Assembly: GCA_016717335.1 (NCBI GenBank)
Contig: JADKFS010000002.1
Location: forward strand, 434,001 to 498,000
Reading direction: 5' to 3'
Origin: Candidatus Ribeiella danica
Lineage (GTDB): Bacteria; Chloroflexota; Chloroflexia; Chloroflexales; Roseiflexaceae
Length of the DNA: 64,000 nt
Part shown: piece by piece, positions 43,701-51,173 of the stretch
Layout: the number at the start of each line of letters is the position of its first letter
Numbering within the stretch: the stretch's first letter is position 1
Notes under the pieces: model-generated
The model's database searches: none
Seen by the model: only the letters and a program-made list of their open reading frames with translations
Told to the model about the DNA's origin: nothing
Made by a program: the position numbers and the translations under genes

Positions 43701-44423
43701 CTACCCGCGCACCAGCCAGACCAGCAGCGGCGCCAGCAGCGTCGTTACCGCGCCGTTCAGGCCCATCGCCAGGCCCGCGAACGCGCCGGCCTCCTCGCTG
43801 ATCTGCAGCGAGCGCGCCGTGCCGATGCCGTGCGAGGCGATGCCGAGCGCGAACCCGCGCACGCTGTCGTCCTCGACGCGCAGCAGGTCGAGCGCGCGCG
43901 GCCCGACGATCGAGCCGACGATGCCGGTCAGGATCACCAGCACCGCCGTGAGCGAGGGCAGGCCGCCCAGCTGCTCGGAGATGCCCATCGCGATCGGCGT
44001 CGTGACCGACTTGGGCAGCATGGAGAGCAGCGTCTGCGGCGCCAGCCCCAGCGCGCGGCCGATCAGCCCGGCCGAGAGCACGCCGGTGAGCGAGCCGACC
44101 AGCAGCGCCCCGGCGACCGGCCCCAGCCGGCGGCGCAGCGTGCCGTAGGAGCTGTACAGCGGGATCGCCAGCGACACGGTGGCCGGGCCGAGCAGGAAGT
44201 GGACGAACTGCGCGCCGTCGAAGTAGCGCTGGTAGGGCGTGCCGGTGATCGTCAGCAGCGCCACCAGCAGCACCACCGCGATCAGCACCGGGTTGAAGAT
44301 CGGCGCGAAGCGCATGCGCCGGTAGATCTGGTACGCCACCTGGTAGACCGCCAGCGTCATCGCCAGCCACAGCAGCGGCGTCTGCGCCAGGTAGACCCAG
44401 ATGCTGGTAATATTCTGGCTCAT
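43701..44423 (-). CDS. lrgB: LrgB/CidB-family membrane protein
   Basis: A 240-residue protein with multiple TM segments. It has the LrgB signatures PLLWLAMTLAVYQVAYQIYRR, FLLGPATVSLAIPLYSSYGTLRR, LPKSVTTPIAMGISEQLGGLPSLTAVLVILTGIVG and GFALGIASHGIGTARSLQISEEAGAFAGLAMGLNG. Members act in murein-hydrolase control or as pyruvate/glycolate carriers. Start overlaps the lrgA stop (ATGA). Which transport role applies here cannot be told from sequence. Confidence 0.92.
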   Translation of the reverse strand: MSQNITSIWVYLAQTPLLWLAMTLAVYQVAYQIYRRMRFAPIFNPVLIAVVLLVALLTITGTPYQRYFDGAQFVHFLLGPATVSLAIPLYSSYGTLRRRLGPVAGALLVGSLTGVLSAGLIGRALGLAPQTLLSMLPKSVTTPIAMGISEQLGGLPSLTAVLVILTGIVGSIVGPRALDLLRVEDDSVRGFALGIASHGIGTARSLQISEEAGAFAGLAMGLNGAVTTLLAPLLVWLVRG

Positions 44424-44788
44424 GCCGCGCCGTCCTCGCCCTGCCGGCCTGGCGATCGGCGCAGCAGCAGCTGCATCGTCAGCGCGGCGGCGATCAGCGT
44501 CACGAGCGTGCTGAGCACCAGCGTCAGAGCAATCGGCAGCCAGGCCGCGCGGATCAGCGCGATGTGGGTCATCACGCCCACGCCGGCGGGCACGAACAGC
44601 AGCGAGAGGTTGTTCAGCAGGCCTTGCGCCGTCGCGCGCAGCTGCTCGGGCACGCCGCCGCGCACGACCAGCGCCGCGAACAGCAACAGCATGCCCAGCA
44701 CCGGGCCGGGCAGCGGCAGGCGCAGCGCGCGGGCGATCACCTCGCCGGCCAGCTGAAAGCCGAGCAGAACCATCATCGCATTGATCAT
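44420..44788 (-). CDS. lrgA: LrgA/CidA-family holin-like membrane protein
   Basis: A 122-residue protein with four TM segments: MINAMMVLLGFQLAGEVIARALRLPLPGPVLGMLLLF has the family PGPVxGMxLL motif, followed by LLNNLSLLFVPAGVGVM. It is the partner of the overlapping lrgB. GAGAGGAGCGGCCG precedes the ATG at 44788, 14 nt after the trpG stop, so both genes ride on the trp transcript unless another promoter exists. Confidence 0.9.
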   Translation of the reverse strand: MINAMMVLLGFQLAGEVIARALRLPLPGPVLGMLLLFAALVVRGGVPEQLRATAQGLLNNLSLLFVPAGVGVMTHIALIRAAWLPIALTLVLSTLVTLIAAALTMQLLLRRSPGRQGEDGAA

Positions 44789-44802
44789 CGGCCGCTCCTC
44801 TC

Positions 44803-45366
44803 TCAGCTCTGCAGAAAGTTGCGCAGCAGCGCCTTGCCGGCCTCGGTCATAATCGACTCGGGGTGGAACTGCACCCCCTGCACCGGCAGCTCGCGGTGGC
44901 GCAGGCCCATGATCAGCCCGTCCGCGGTCCAGGCCGTCACCTCCAGGCAGTCGGGCAGGTCGTCGCGGCGGACGATCAGCGAGTGGTAGCGCGTGGCCTG
45001 GAACGGCCGCGGCAGCCCGGCGAACACGCCCGCGCCGTCGTGCTGGATGGCCGAGAGCTTGCCGTGCATCACCTGCGGCGCGCGCACGACCGTCCCGCCG
45101 TAGGCCGCGCCGATCGACTGGTGGCCCAGGCAGACGCCAAGGATCGGCGCTCGCCCGCCCAGTTCGCGGATCAGCGCCACGCTGATGCCGGCCTCGTTCG
45201 GCGTGCACGGCCCCGGCGAGATCACGATCTTCTCAGGCTCCAGCGCCGCCACCTCGCCCACCGTCAGCTCGTCGTTGCGCTTCACCAGCACCTCCGCGCC
45301 CAGCTCGCTCAGGTACTGGTACAGGTTGTAGGTGAACGAGTCGTAGTTGTCCAGCAGCAGGATCAT
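44803..45366 (-). CDS. trpG: Anthranilate synthase glutamine amidotransferase subunit
   Basis: A 187-residue class I amidotransferase supplying ammonia to TrpE. It has LLLDNYDSFTYNLYQYL, the oxyanion PGPCTP, the nucleophile Cys in ILGVCLGHQSIG and the catalytic pair QFHPES. Complete. The start ATG lies after AAAAAAGGGCAAACAC, a weak site. A 273-bp repeat-filled gap separates it from ybaK. PabA function in folate synthesis is an alternative or added role. Confidence 0.95.
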   Translation of the reverse strand: MILLLDNYDSFTYNLYQYLSELGAEVLVKRNDELTVGEVAALEPEKIVISPGPCTPNEAGISVALIRELGGRAPILGVCLGHQSIGAAYGGTVVRAPQVMHGKLSAIQHDGAGVFAGLPRPFQATRYHSLIVRRDDLPDCLEVTAWTADGLIMGLRHRELPVQGVQFHPESIMTEAGKALLRNFLQS

Positions 45367-45379
45367 GTGTTTGCCCTTT

Positions 45380-45655
45380 TTTGACGGTGGACGATGGACG
45401 ATGGACCGAAGACGATGGACGATGGACCAAAGACCAAAGACCAAAGACCAAACCCCACGCCCCAGTCACCTTTCACCTTGTCACCCTGTCACCTTGTCAC
45501 TTTTGTTAGCGGTCAGGGGCCAGCGTTCAACGTTCAACATTCGCGCCACCTTGTCACCTTGTCACCTTTGTTAGCGGTCAGGGGCCAGCGTTCAACGTTC
45601 GTCTCCTTGTCTCCTTGTCTCCTTGTCTCCTTGTCTCGGTCACTGCCGCGCGATG
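45380..45655 (+). repeat. Large cluster of short tandem repeats between ybaK and trpG
   Basis: Successive tracts: GACGATGGACGATGG, ACCAAAG x3, TTGTCACC, then a direct repeat of about 45 bp (CACCTTGTCAC...TTGTTAGCGGTCAGGGGCC, ending GTTCAACGTTC) at about 45491 and 45555, then TTGTCTCC x5. Nearly the whole trpG leader is repeat. Confidence 0.92.
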
Positions 45656-46113
45656 TCGGCGAGCGCCGCCCCGGTCGCGCGGATCAGGTCGGCCGGCGCC
45701 AGCAGGATCTCCAGCCCGCGCATGCCGCCGCTGATCCCGACCACCGGCCACAGCTCGACCGTCTCGTCGATGTAGACCGGGTAGGGCTTCTTGACGGCCA
45801 GCGGCGTGACCGCGCCGCGCATGTAGCCGGTCAGGTCGAGCACCTCGCGCAGCGGCACCATCTCGACGCGCTTGTTGCCCGAGGCCTCGCCGAGCGCGCG
45901 CAGGTCCAGCTCGGTGCCCGCGGGGATGCACGCCAGCAGCGGGCCGGTCTTGTCGCCGCGGGTGATCAGCGTCTTGAAGACCGTCTCCGGCGCCATGCCC
46001 AGCTTCGCCGCCGCGCGCTCGGCGCTCAGGTCGGCCTCGTCGATCTCATAGCTGCGCAGCTCGTAGGCGACCCCGGCCCGCTCGAGCGCGCGCACGGCGT
46101 TGGTCTTGCTCAT
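45640..46113 (-). CDS. ybaK: YbaK/EbsC-type Cys-tRNA(Pro) deacylase
   Basis: A 157-residue trans-editing deacylase that removes mischarged amino acids from tRNA. It has the conserved lysine block FKTLITRGDK, ACIPAGTELDLRALGEASGNKRVEMVP, GYMRGAVTPLAVKKPYPVYID and GISGGMRGLEILL. It lies inside the trp gene run, where a translation-quality gene is a plausible companion to trpS. The ribosome site GAAGGCT is part of a heptamer repeat. Confidence 0.92.
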   Translation of the reverse strand: MSKTNAVRALERAGVAYELRSYEIDEADLSAERAAAKLGMAPETVFKTLITRGDKTGPLLACIPAGTELDLRALGEASGNKRVEMVPLREVLDLTGYMRGAVTPLAVKKPYPVYIDETVELWPVVGISGGMRGLEILLAPADLIRATGAALADIARQ

Positions 46114-46182
46114 AGCCTTCAGCCTTCAGCCTTCAACGTTCAGCCTTCAGCCTTCAGCCTTCAGCCTTCAGCCTTCAGCGTC
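46114..46182 (+). repeat. Heptamer repeats (TTCAGCC)n overlapping the trpE stop
   Basis: Eight to nine TTCAGCC/TTCAACG words. On the minus strand they encode the last residues of TrpE (LKAEG) and its stop, and provide the ybaK ribosome site. Confidence 0.92.
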
Positions 46183-47663
46183 TCCGCCTCCTCGATCGCG
46201 CGCAGCAGCGCGGCGGCCTTGTTGCGGCTCTCCTGGTACTCGGCGGCCGGGTCGCTATCGGCCACCACGCCGCCGCCGGCCTGCACGTACGCCACGCCGT
46301 CCTTGACGAGCATCGTGCGCAGGGCGATGCAGGTGTCGAGGTCGCCGTTGAAGCCGACGTGCCCGACCGCCCCGGCGTAGATCCCGCGCTGCTCGCCCTC
46401 CAGCTCGGCGATCACCTCCATCGCGCGGATCTTCGGCGCGCCGCTGACGGTTCCGGCCGGGAAGCAGGCCCGCAGCGCGTCGAGCGCGCTCATGTCGCCG
46501 CGCAGCCGCCCGGTCACGTGGCTGACCAGGTGCATCACGTGGCTGAACCGCTCGACGAACATGAAGTTCGGCACGCTCACCGTGCCCGGCTGCGAGACCC
46601 GGCCGATATCGTTGCGGCCGAGGTCGACCAGCATCAGGTGCTCGGCGCGCTCCTTCTCGTCGGCCAGCAGCTCCTCGGCCAGCGCGTGGTCCTCGGCCTC
46701 GTCGCGGCCGCGCCAGCGCGTCCCGGCGATCGGGTGGGTCGTCACCACCCCGTCCTCGACCCGCACCAGCAGCTCGGGCGACGCGCCGACCAGGTCGCCC
46801 TCGGGCGTGCGCAGGTAGAACATGTACGGCGAGGGGTTGATCGTCCGCAGCGCGCGGTAGATCGTGAACGGGTCGGCGCCGACTGGCCGGCTGAAGCGCT
46901 GCGACGGCACGACCTGGAAGATGTCGCCCGCGGCGATGTACTCCTTGGCCTTTAGCACCCGCCGCTCGTACTCCTCCTGCGATACGTTGGACGAAGGATC
47001 TCGATCAGCGCTATGCTCGCCGTCTTGGTCTTTGGTCTTTGGTCTTTGGTCGGCGGGCAGGGGCTGCGCGAGGCGCCCGATCAGCTCCTCGATCTTCCCG
47101 CACGCCCGCGCGTACTCGGCCGCCAGGTCGTCGGCGTCGAGGTGGACATGGCTGATCACCTTGATCTTGTGCTTGAGGTGGTCGAACGCCAGCAGCGTGT
47201 CGACGAACTGCCACATCCCGTCGGGCATCACGTAGCCGCGCTTGGCCGGCCGCGGCAGCCGCTCGAAGCAGCCGACTGTCTCGTAGCTCAGGTAGCCGAC
47301 CGCCCCGCCCACGAAGCGTGGCAGGTCGGGCAGCCGCACCGGCCGGTAGTCCGAGAGGTGCGAGCCGAGCACGGTCAGCGGGTCGCTGTAGGGCACGGTC
47401 TGCTTGTAGCCGCCCTGCACAGCATTGGCGATGCCGTCGGCGAAGCGCAGCGTCATGTACGGCTCGGCGCCGATGAACGAGTAGCGCGCCAGGTGCTGCC
47501 CACCCTCGACCGACTCGAGCAGAAACGCCCATGGCCCGCGCGCGACCTTCAGAAACGCGGAGACCGGCGTCTCCAGATCGGCCAGGATCTCGGCGTAGAT
47601 CGGGCATAGGTTGCCCCGGTCGCGCAGCGCGCGCACCTCGTCGAGCGAGGGCCGAAACTCCAT
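46161..47663 (-). CDS. trpE: Anthranilate synthase component I, with an in-frame repeat insertion
   Basis: A 500-residue enzyme converting chorismate to anthranilate with TrpG ammonia. The Trp-feedback element LLESVEGGQHLARYSFIG is present. So are the chorismate-site blocks FQVVPSQRFSR, NPSPYMFYL, HPIAGTRWRGRDEAEDHAL, DLGRNDIGRV and CFPAGTVSGAPKIRAMEVI. Residues about 203-225 (DQRPKTKDQDGEHS and neighbours) are an extra segment encoded by ACCAAAG words, in a surface linker before VSQEEYERRVLKAKEYI. The C-terminal residues are repeat-encoded too. GGAGAGATTGCT precedes the ATG. Confidence 0.96.
   Translation of the reverse strand: MEFRPSLDEVRALRDRGNLCPIYAEILADLETPVSAFLKVARGPWAFLLESVEGGQHLARYSFIGAEPYMTLRFADGIANAVQGGYKQTVPYSDPLTVLGSHLSDYRPVRLPDLPRFVGGAVGYLSYETVGCFERLPRPAKRGYVMPDGMWQFVDTLLAFDHLKHKIKVISHVHLDADDLAAEYARACGKIEELIGRLAQPLPADQRPKTKDQDGEHSADRDPSSNVSQEEYERRVLKAKEYIAAGDIFQVVPSQRFSRPVGADPFTIYRALRTINPSPYMFYLRTPEGDLVGASPELLVRVEDGVVTTHPIAGTRWRGRDEAEDHALAEELLADEKERAEHLMLVDLGRNDIGRVSQPGTVSVPNFMFVERFSHVMHLVSHVTGRLRGDMSALDALRACFPAGTVSGAPKIRAMEVIAELEGEQRGIYAGAVGHVGFNGDLDTCIALRTMLVKDGVAYVQAGGGVVADSDPAAEYQESRNKAAALLRAIEEAETLKAEG
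46998..47056 (-). repeat. Heptamer repeat (GACCAAA)n inserted in frame in trpE
   Basis: On the gene strand, GACCAAAGACCAAAGACCAA followed by GACGGCGAGC. The word is the same as in the 45.4 kb intergenic tract. Confidence 0.88.
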
Positions 47664-47677
47664 AGCAATCTCTCCAA

Positions 47678-47772
47678 GTTATAAATTTGAAGTTTTGAGT
47701 TTTGAGTTTTGAGTTTTGAGTTAAGGATGTGTGCTAGCCACATACAACTCAAAACTCAAAACTTAGAACTCT
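47678..47772 (+). repeat. Inverted heptamer repeats (TTTTGAG / CTCAAAA)
   Basis: Four TTTTGAG words, a unique 20-bp spacer with TGTGCTAGCCACA, then CTCAAAACTCAAAAC. The tract can fold as one hairpin between trpS and trpE. Confidence 0.92.
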
Positions 47773-48779
47773 TAACTCGCGAAGCGAAGGCCCATCGCCT
47801 CTTTCATCATCCGCAGCGTCTCCTGCGACTCCTGGCGGGCGCGCTCGCTGCCGGCCAGCAGGACATCCTCGACGATGCGCGGGTTGCGCTCCAGCGCGGC
47901 GCGGCGCTCGCGGATCGGCTCGAGGAAATTGTTAATCGCCGCCGCCAGCTTCTTCTTGACCTCGACGTCGCCGACCTTGCCCAGCCGGTAGCGATCCTTC
48001 AGGTCGTCGACCTCGGCCACGTTCGGGTTGAACGCGTCGTGGTAGATGAACACCGGGTTGCCCTCGACCCGGCCGGGGATGTCCGCGCGGACGCGGTTCG
48101 GGTCGGTGTACATCCCGCGCACCTTCTGCTCGACCGTCTTGGCGTCGTCGCTCAGGTAGATCGCGTTGTCGAGGCTCTTGCTCATCTTGGCCTGGCCGTC
48201 GATCCCCACCAGCGTCGGCACGTCGCCGATCAGCGTGTCGGGCTCGGGCAGCGTGTCGCCGTAGATCCCGTTAAAGCGCCGCGCGATCTCGCGCGTCACC
48301 TCCAGGTGCGAGGCTTGGTCCTTGCCGACCGGCACCAGGTTCGCCCGCACGCACAGAATGTCGGCGGCCTGCAGCACCGGGTAGAACAGCAGGCCGGCCG
48401 AGGGCTGCTCGATGTTCAGATCCTGCATCACTTCCTTGAGCGTCGGCACGCGCTGCAGGCGCGGCACGGTCGTCAGCATCGAGAAGATCAGCGCGATCTC
48501 GGGGATCTGCGGCACCAGCGACTGCAGGAAGTAGGTGCTCCTGTCCGGGTCGATCCCGGCGCTCAGGTTGTCGAGCACGACGTCGCGGATGTTCTGGCCG
48601 GTCAGCCGCAGCCGCTCCAGCTCGGTGCGCGTCGTCAGCATGTGCAGGTCGGCCACCAGGAAGAAGCACTCGTACTGGTCCTGCAGCTTGATCCGATTCG
48701 CCAGCGTGCCGACGTAGTGCCCCAGGTGCAATTTGCCGGTCGGCCGGTCGCCGGTGAGGATGCGTGATTTGGTCGCCAT
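47772..48779 (-). CDS. trpS: Tryptophanyl-tRNA synthetase
   Basis: A 335-residue class I synthetase charging tRNA-Trp. The HIGH-like motif is GKLHLGHYVG, the KMSKS motif is AKMSKSLDN. The Trp pocket segments YPVLQAADIL and VGKDQASHLEVTREIARRFN are present. AAGGAGATAGTCTT precedes the ATG. It follows trpB2 by 117 bp (repeat-filled) and probably shares its T-box-regulated transcript, which suits a gene whose product senses tRNA-Trp charging. Confidence 0.97.
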   Translation of the reverse strand: MATKSRILTGDRPTGKLHLGHYVGTLANRIKLQDQYECFFLVADLHMLTTRTELERLRLTGQNIRDVVLDNLSAGIDPDRSTYFLQSLVPQIPEIALIFSMLTTVPRLQRVPTLKEVMQDLNIEQPSAGLLFYPVLQAADILCVRANLVPVGKDQASHLEVTREIARRFNGIYGDTLPEPDTLIGDVPTLVGIDGQAKMSKSLDNAIYLSDDAKTVEQKVRGMYTDPNRVRADIPGRVEGNPVFIYHDAFNPNVAEVDDLKDRYRLGKVGDVEVKKKLAAAINNFLEPIRERRAALERNPRIVEDVLLAGSERARQESQETLRMMKEAMGLRFAS

Positions 48780-48797
48780 AAGACTATCTCCTTCTGC

Positions 48798-48895
48798 GGA
48801 CGATAGACGATAGACGATAGACGATAGGAGCACTACCATCGTCTATCGTCCATCGCCTGCCGTCTACCACCCTGTCACCATGTCGCCTGGTCAGG
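48798..48895 (+). repeat. Heptamer repeats (ACGATAG)n with inverted partner, then GTCACC words
   Basis: GACGATAGACGATAGACGAT faces CATCGTCTATCGTCCATCGC, followed by CCCTGTCACCATGTCGCC. Fills the trpS-trpB2 gap. Confidence 0.9.
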
Positions 48896-48896
48896 T

Positions 48897-50255
48897 CTAC
48901 CCGACGTTCGGCAGGCCCGCCAGCGCCAGCTCGACCTCCTCGCGCGAGTACTCATGGTCCTGCAGCTTGCCGGCCATATAGTCGGTGTAGGCCTGCATGT
49001 CGAAGTTGCCGTGGCCGCTCAGGTTGAACAGGATCACCTTCGACTCGCCGGACTCCTTGCACTTGAGCGCCTCGTCGATCGCCGCGCGGACGGCGTGGGT
49101 CGACTCGGGCGCCGGCACGATCCCCTCCGAGCGGGCGAACTGGATGCCGGCCGCGAAGCAGGCGAGCTGCTTCTCGGCGCGCGGCTCGATCTGGCCCAGC
49201 TCGACCAGGTGGCTGACCATCGGCGCCATGCCGTGGTAGCGCAGCCCGCCGGCGTGGATGCCCTCGGGCACGAACGTGTGGCCGAGCGTGTGCATCTTGA
49301 CCATCGGCGTCATCCCGGCCGTGTCGCCGAAGTCGTACGTGTACGTGCCGCGCGTCAGGCTCGGGCACGAGGCTGGCTCGACCGCGATCACGCGCACGTC
49401 GCGCTCGCCGCGCAGCTTCGCGCCGATGAACGGGAACGCGATGCCGGCGAAGTTCGAGCCGCCGCCGGCGCAGCCGATCACAATGTCGGGGTACTCGCCC
49501 GCCAGCTCGAACTGCGCGATCGCCTCCTGGCCGATCACCGTCTGGTGCAGCAGCACGTGGTTGAGCACGCTGCCGAGCGAGTACTTGCTGCTCGGGTCCT
49601 GCGCCGCCACCTCGACCGCCTCGCTGATCGCCATCCCCAGGCTGCCGGTGCTGTCGGGGTGCTCGGCCAGGATCATCCGGCCGGCGTTGGTCTCGACGCT
49701 CGGGCTGGCCACCACGCGCGCGCCGTAGGTCTCCATCAGCGCCCGGCGGTAGGGCTTCTGCTGGTAGCTGATCTTGACCATGTAGACCAGCACCTCCAGC
49801 CCGAAGAACGCCCCGGCCATCGCCAGCGAGGAGCCCCACTGCCCGGCGCCCGTCTCGGTCACCAGCCGCTTCACGCCCTCCTGCTTGTTGTAGTACGCCT
49901 GCGCGATCGCGGTGTTGGGCTTGTGCGAGCCAGCCGGGCTGGCGCCCTCGTACTTATAGTAGATCTTCGCCGGCGTGTCGAGCGCCCGCTCCAGCCGGCG
50001 CGCGCGGAACAGCGGAGTCGGCCGCCACAGCCGATAGATCTCCTGGATCTCCTCGGGGATCTCGATCGCCCGCTCGGCGCTGACCTCCTGCTTGATCAGC
50101 TCCATCGGGAACAGCGGCGCCAGGTCGGCCGGGCCGATCGGCTGCCCCGTGCCGGGGTGCAGCGGCGGCGGCGGCGGGACGGGCAGGTCGGCTGCGATGT
50201 TGTACCACGACGTGGGCATCTGGTCTTCCGACAGAACGTACTTGACGGTGTCCAT
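48897..50255 (-). CDS. trpB2: Tryptophan synthase beta chain, TrpB2 type
   Basis: A 452-residue PLP enzyme joining indole and serine. It is longer than TrpB1 and starts with the TrpB2-type N-terminus (YVLSEDQMPTSWYNIAADLP...). The Schiff-base Lys is in EGASPAGSHKPNTA, the catalytic Glu region is TETGAGQWGSSLAMA, and the phosphate loop is GCAGGGSNFAG. AAGGAGG lies 4 nt before the ATG. No trpA is nearby, as is common for TrpB2, which may salvage free indole. It is the first gene after the T-box leader. Confidence 0.96.
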   Translation of the reverse strand: MDTVKYVLSEDQMPTSWYNIAADLPVPPPPPLHPGTGQPIGPADLAPLFPMELIKQEVSAERAIEIPEEIQEIYRLWRPTPLFRARRLERALDTPAKIYYKYEGASPAGSHKPNTAIAQAYYNKQEGVKRLVTETGAGQWGSSLAMAGAFFGLEVLVYMVKISYQQKPYRRALMETYGARVVASPSVETNAGRMILAEHPDSTGSLGMAISEAVEVAAQDPSSKYSLGSVLNHVLLHQTVIGQEAIAQFELAGEYPDIVIGCAGGGSNFAGIAFPFIGAKLRGERDVRVIAVEPASCPSLTRGTYTYDFGDTAGMTPMVKMHTLGHTFVPEGIHAGGLRYHGMAPMVSHLVELGQIEPRAEKQLACFAAGIQFARSEGIVPAPESTHAVRAAIDEALKCKESGESKVILFNLSGHGNFDMQAYTDYMAGKLQDHEYSREEVELALAGLPNVG

Positions 50256-50274
50256 ACTGCCTCCTTGTTAAGAA

Positions 50275-50368
50275 ACCCGTAGTCGGTAGTCGGTAGACAG
50301 TAGCCAGATCGTCGGCAGCCAGCGAGCTACATCGGTACTGGCTTCTGACTTCTGACTTCTGGCGACAG
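50275..50368 (+). repeat. Short tandem repeats (GTAGTCG, TTCTGAC) after the T-box terminator
   Basis: GTAGTCGGTAGTCGGTAGAC and GGCTTCTGACTTCTGACTTC flank an ordinary stretch between the terminator hairpin and the trpB2 start. Confidence 0.88.
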
Positions 50369-50372
50369 AATC

Positions 50373-50405
50373 AAAAAACCCCTCATCCCATCCAGGGACG
50401 AGAGG
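50373..50405 (-). terminator. T-box-controlled intrinsic terminator
   Basis: An 11-bp imperfect stem with TGGA loop followed by six T. It competes with the antiterminator formed by the T-box sequence at 50418-50430. Confidence 0.9.
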
Positions 50406-50574
50406 CCAGAAGCCCATCGCGGTGCCACCCCCATTCGCCGCCCCTTGCGGGGCCGGCGCGCTCAACGGGTACGCTTCGGCGCCCTCCAGCGGCTCGACGG
50501 CTGTCGCCGGAGCAAGGCTGAGATCCATACCCTGCGCCCAGATAACGGTGGCGTCTCCGGCAGCTACTACTTTC

Positions 50575-50645
50575 CAAGTTCTGAGTTTTGAGTTCCCAGT
50601 TTTGAGTTCATCAACTCAAAACTCAACACTCATAACTCAGAACTT
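50575..50645 (-). repeat. Heptamer repeats inserted inside the T-box leader
   Basis: TTGAGTTTTGAGTTGATGAA faces CTCAAAACTGGGAACTCAAA, forming its own hairpin between stem I and the antiterminator half. The same TTTTGAG word is used between trpS and trpE. Confidence 0.88.
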
Positions 50646-50780
50646 CGTTTCGCTCTGCAACTCCCAGGCCCATTCCGCGCCTGCGCTCGCGCCGGCTTCA
50701 CACCATCCCGCCGGCTCTCTGGGCGGCGACGAGTGCGCGTACTCTTCCTGTTCGTCGTCATTTCATCTTAAGTTGCGCAG

Positions 50781-50809
50781 AGTATAGCAGGCAGGGCAGG
50801 CGATGTCAA
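50781..50809 (-). promoter_or_regulatory. Promoter of the trp operon
   Basis: Minus strand perfect TTGACA (50809-50804), 17 bp, TATACT (50786-50781); start near 50774, directly upstream of the T-box stem I. Confidence 0.85.
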
Positions 50810-50834
50810 CCCGGCCGAAAGTCTTTCAATCGAT

Positions 50835-51155
50835 TTTTTCGGGGCGCTGCGCCCCCGCCTACTGATCCTGCTGACAGCTTTTCTTTCTTCCGGGGCGCTG
50901 CGCCCCCGGCCCCCTCCGGCAAATCAGGCTGTCTCCATTTCAGTACCAGTGGCGGATGCCTCACACCCATTCGAGCACGGCCGGTGCACATTCCGCCGCG
51001 CCTGGATTCAGCCGGGCATGCGCGTCAGGCATCGCAACCGAGGCGGCATTCCTTTGGGGGTCCAGGGGCAACGCCCCGGCCGGGGGGCGGCGGGGGTACG
51101 GGGGGCGCGCAGCCCTCCGCACGAGCCAAGCGAGGGCACGGGGCGCGTCGCCCCG
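50835..51155 (-). repeat. Dispersed GC-rich element, copy G
   Basis: Reverse orientation: two CGGGGCGCTGCGCCCCCG hairpins, CTCCGGCAAATCAG, the core with GCCTGGATTCAGCCGGGC, GGGGTCCAGGGGCAACGCC and flanking GC hairpins. It lies between the trp promoter and the 3' end of the glycosyltransferase gene. This copy lacks the GGGGGAACC/GGTTCCCCC hairpin. Confidence 0.82.
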
Positions 51156-51173
51156 GACAGAAGACGGGAGGAG

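Larger units (their letters stand above)
50373..50774 (-). ncRNA. Tryptophan-specific T-box riboswitch leader
   Basis: On the minus strand the leader begins ATGACGACGAACAGGAAGAG/TACG, with the stem I AGTA bulge. It continues with CCAGAGAGCCGG and GGTGTGAAGCCGG (apical motifs), then GGAATGGGCCTGGGAG, where the specifier position reads UGG (50672-50670), i.e. tryptophan. After a repeat insertion (50575-50645) come a second structured part and the T-box sequence GGGTGGCACCGCG (50430-50418). The intrinsic terminator CCTCTCGTCCC/GGGATGAGGGG plus TTTTTT ends at 50373. Uncharged tRNA-Trp should favour antitermination and expression of trpB2-trpS-trpE and the genes behind. High confidence from conserved motif order. 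Confidence 0.93.

Noticed and set aside
43701..44788. Toxin-antitoxin or phage holin module
   Set aside because: Sequence fits the LrgA/LrgB pair found widely in chromosomes; no phage genes nearby.
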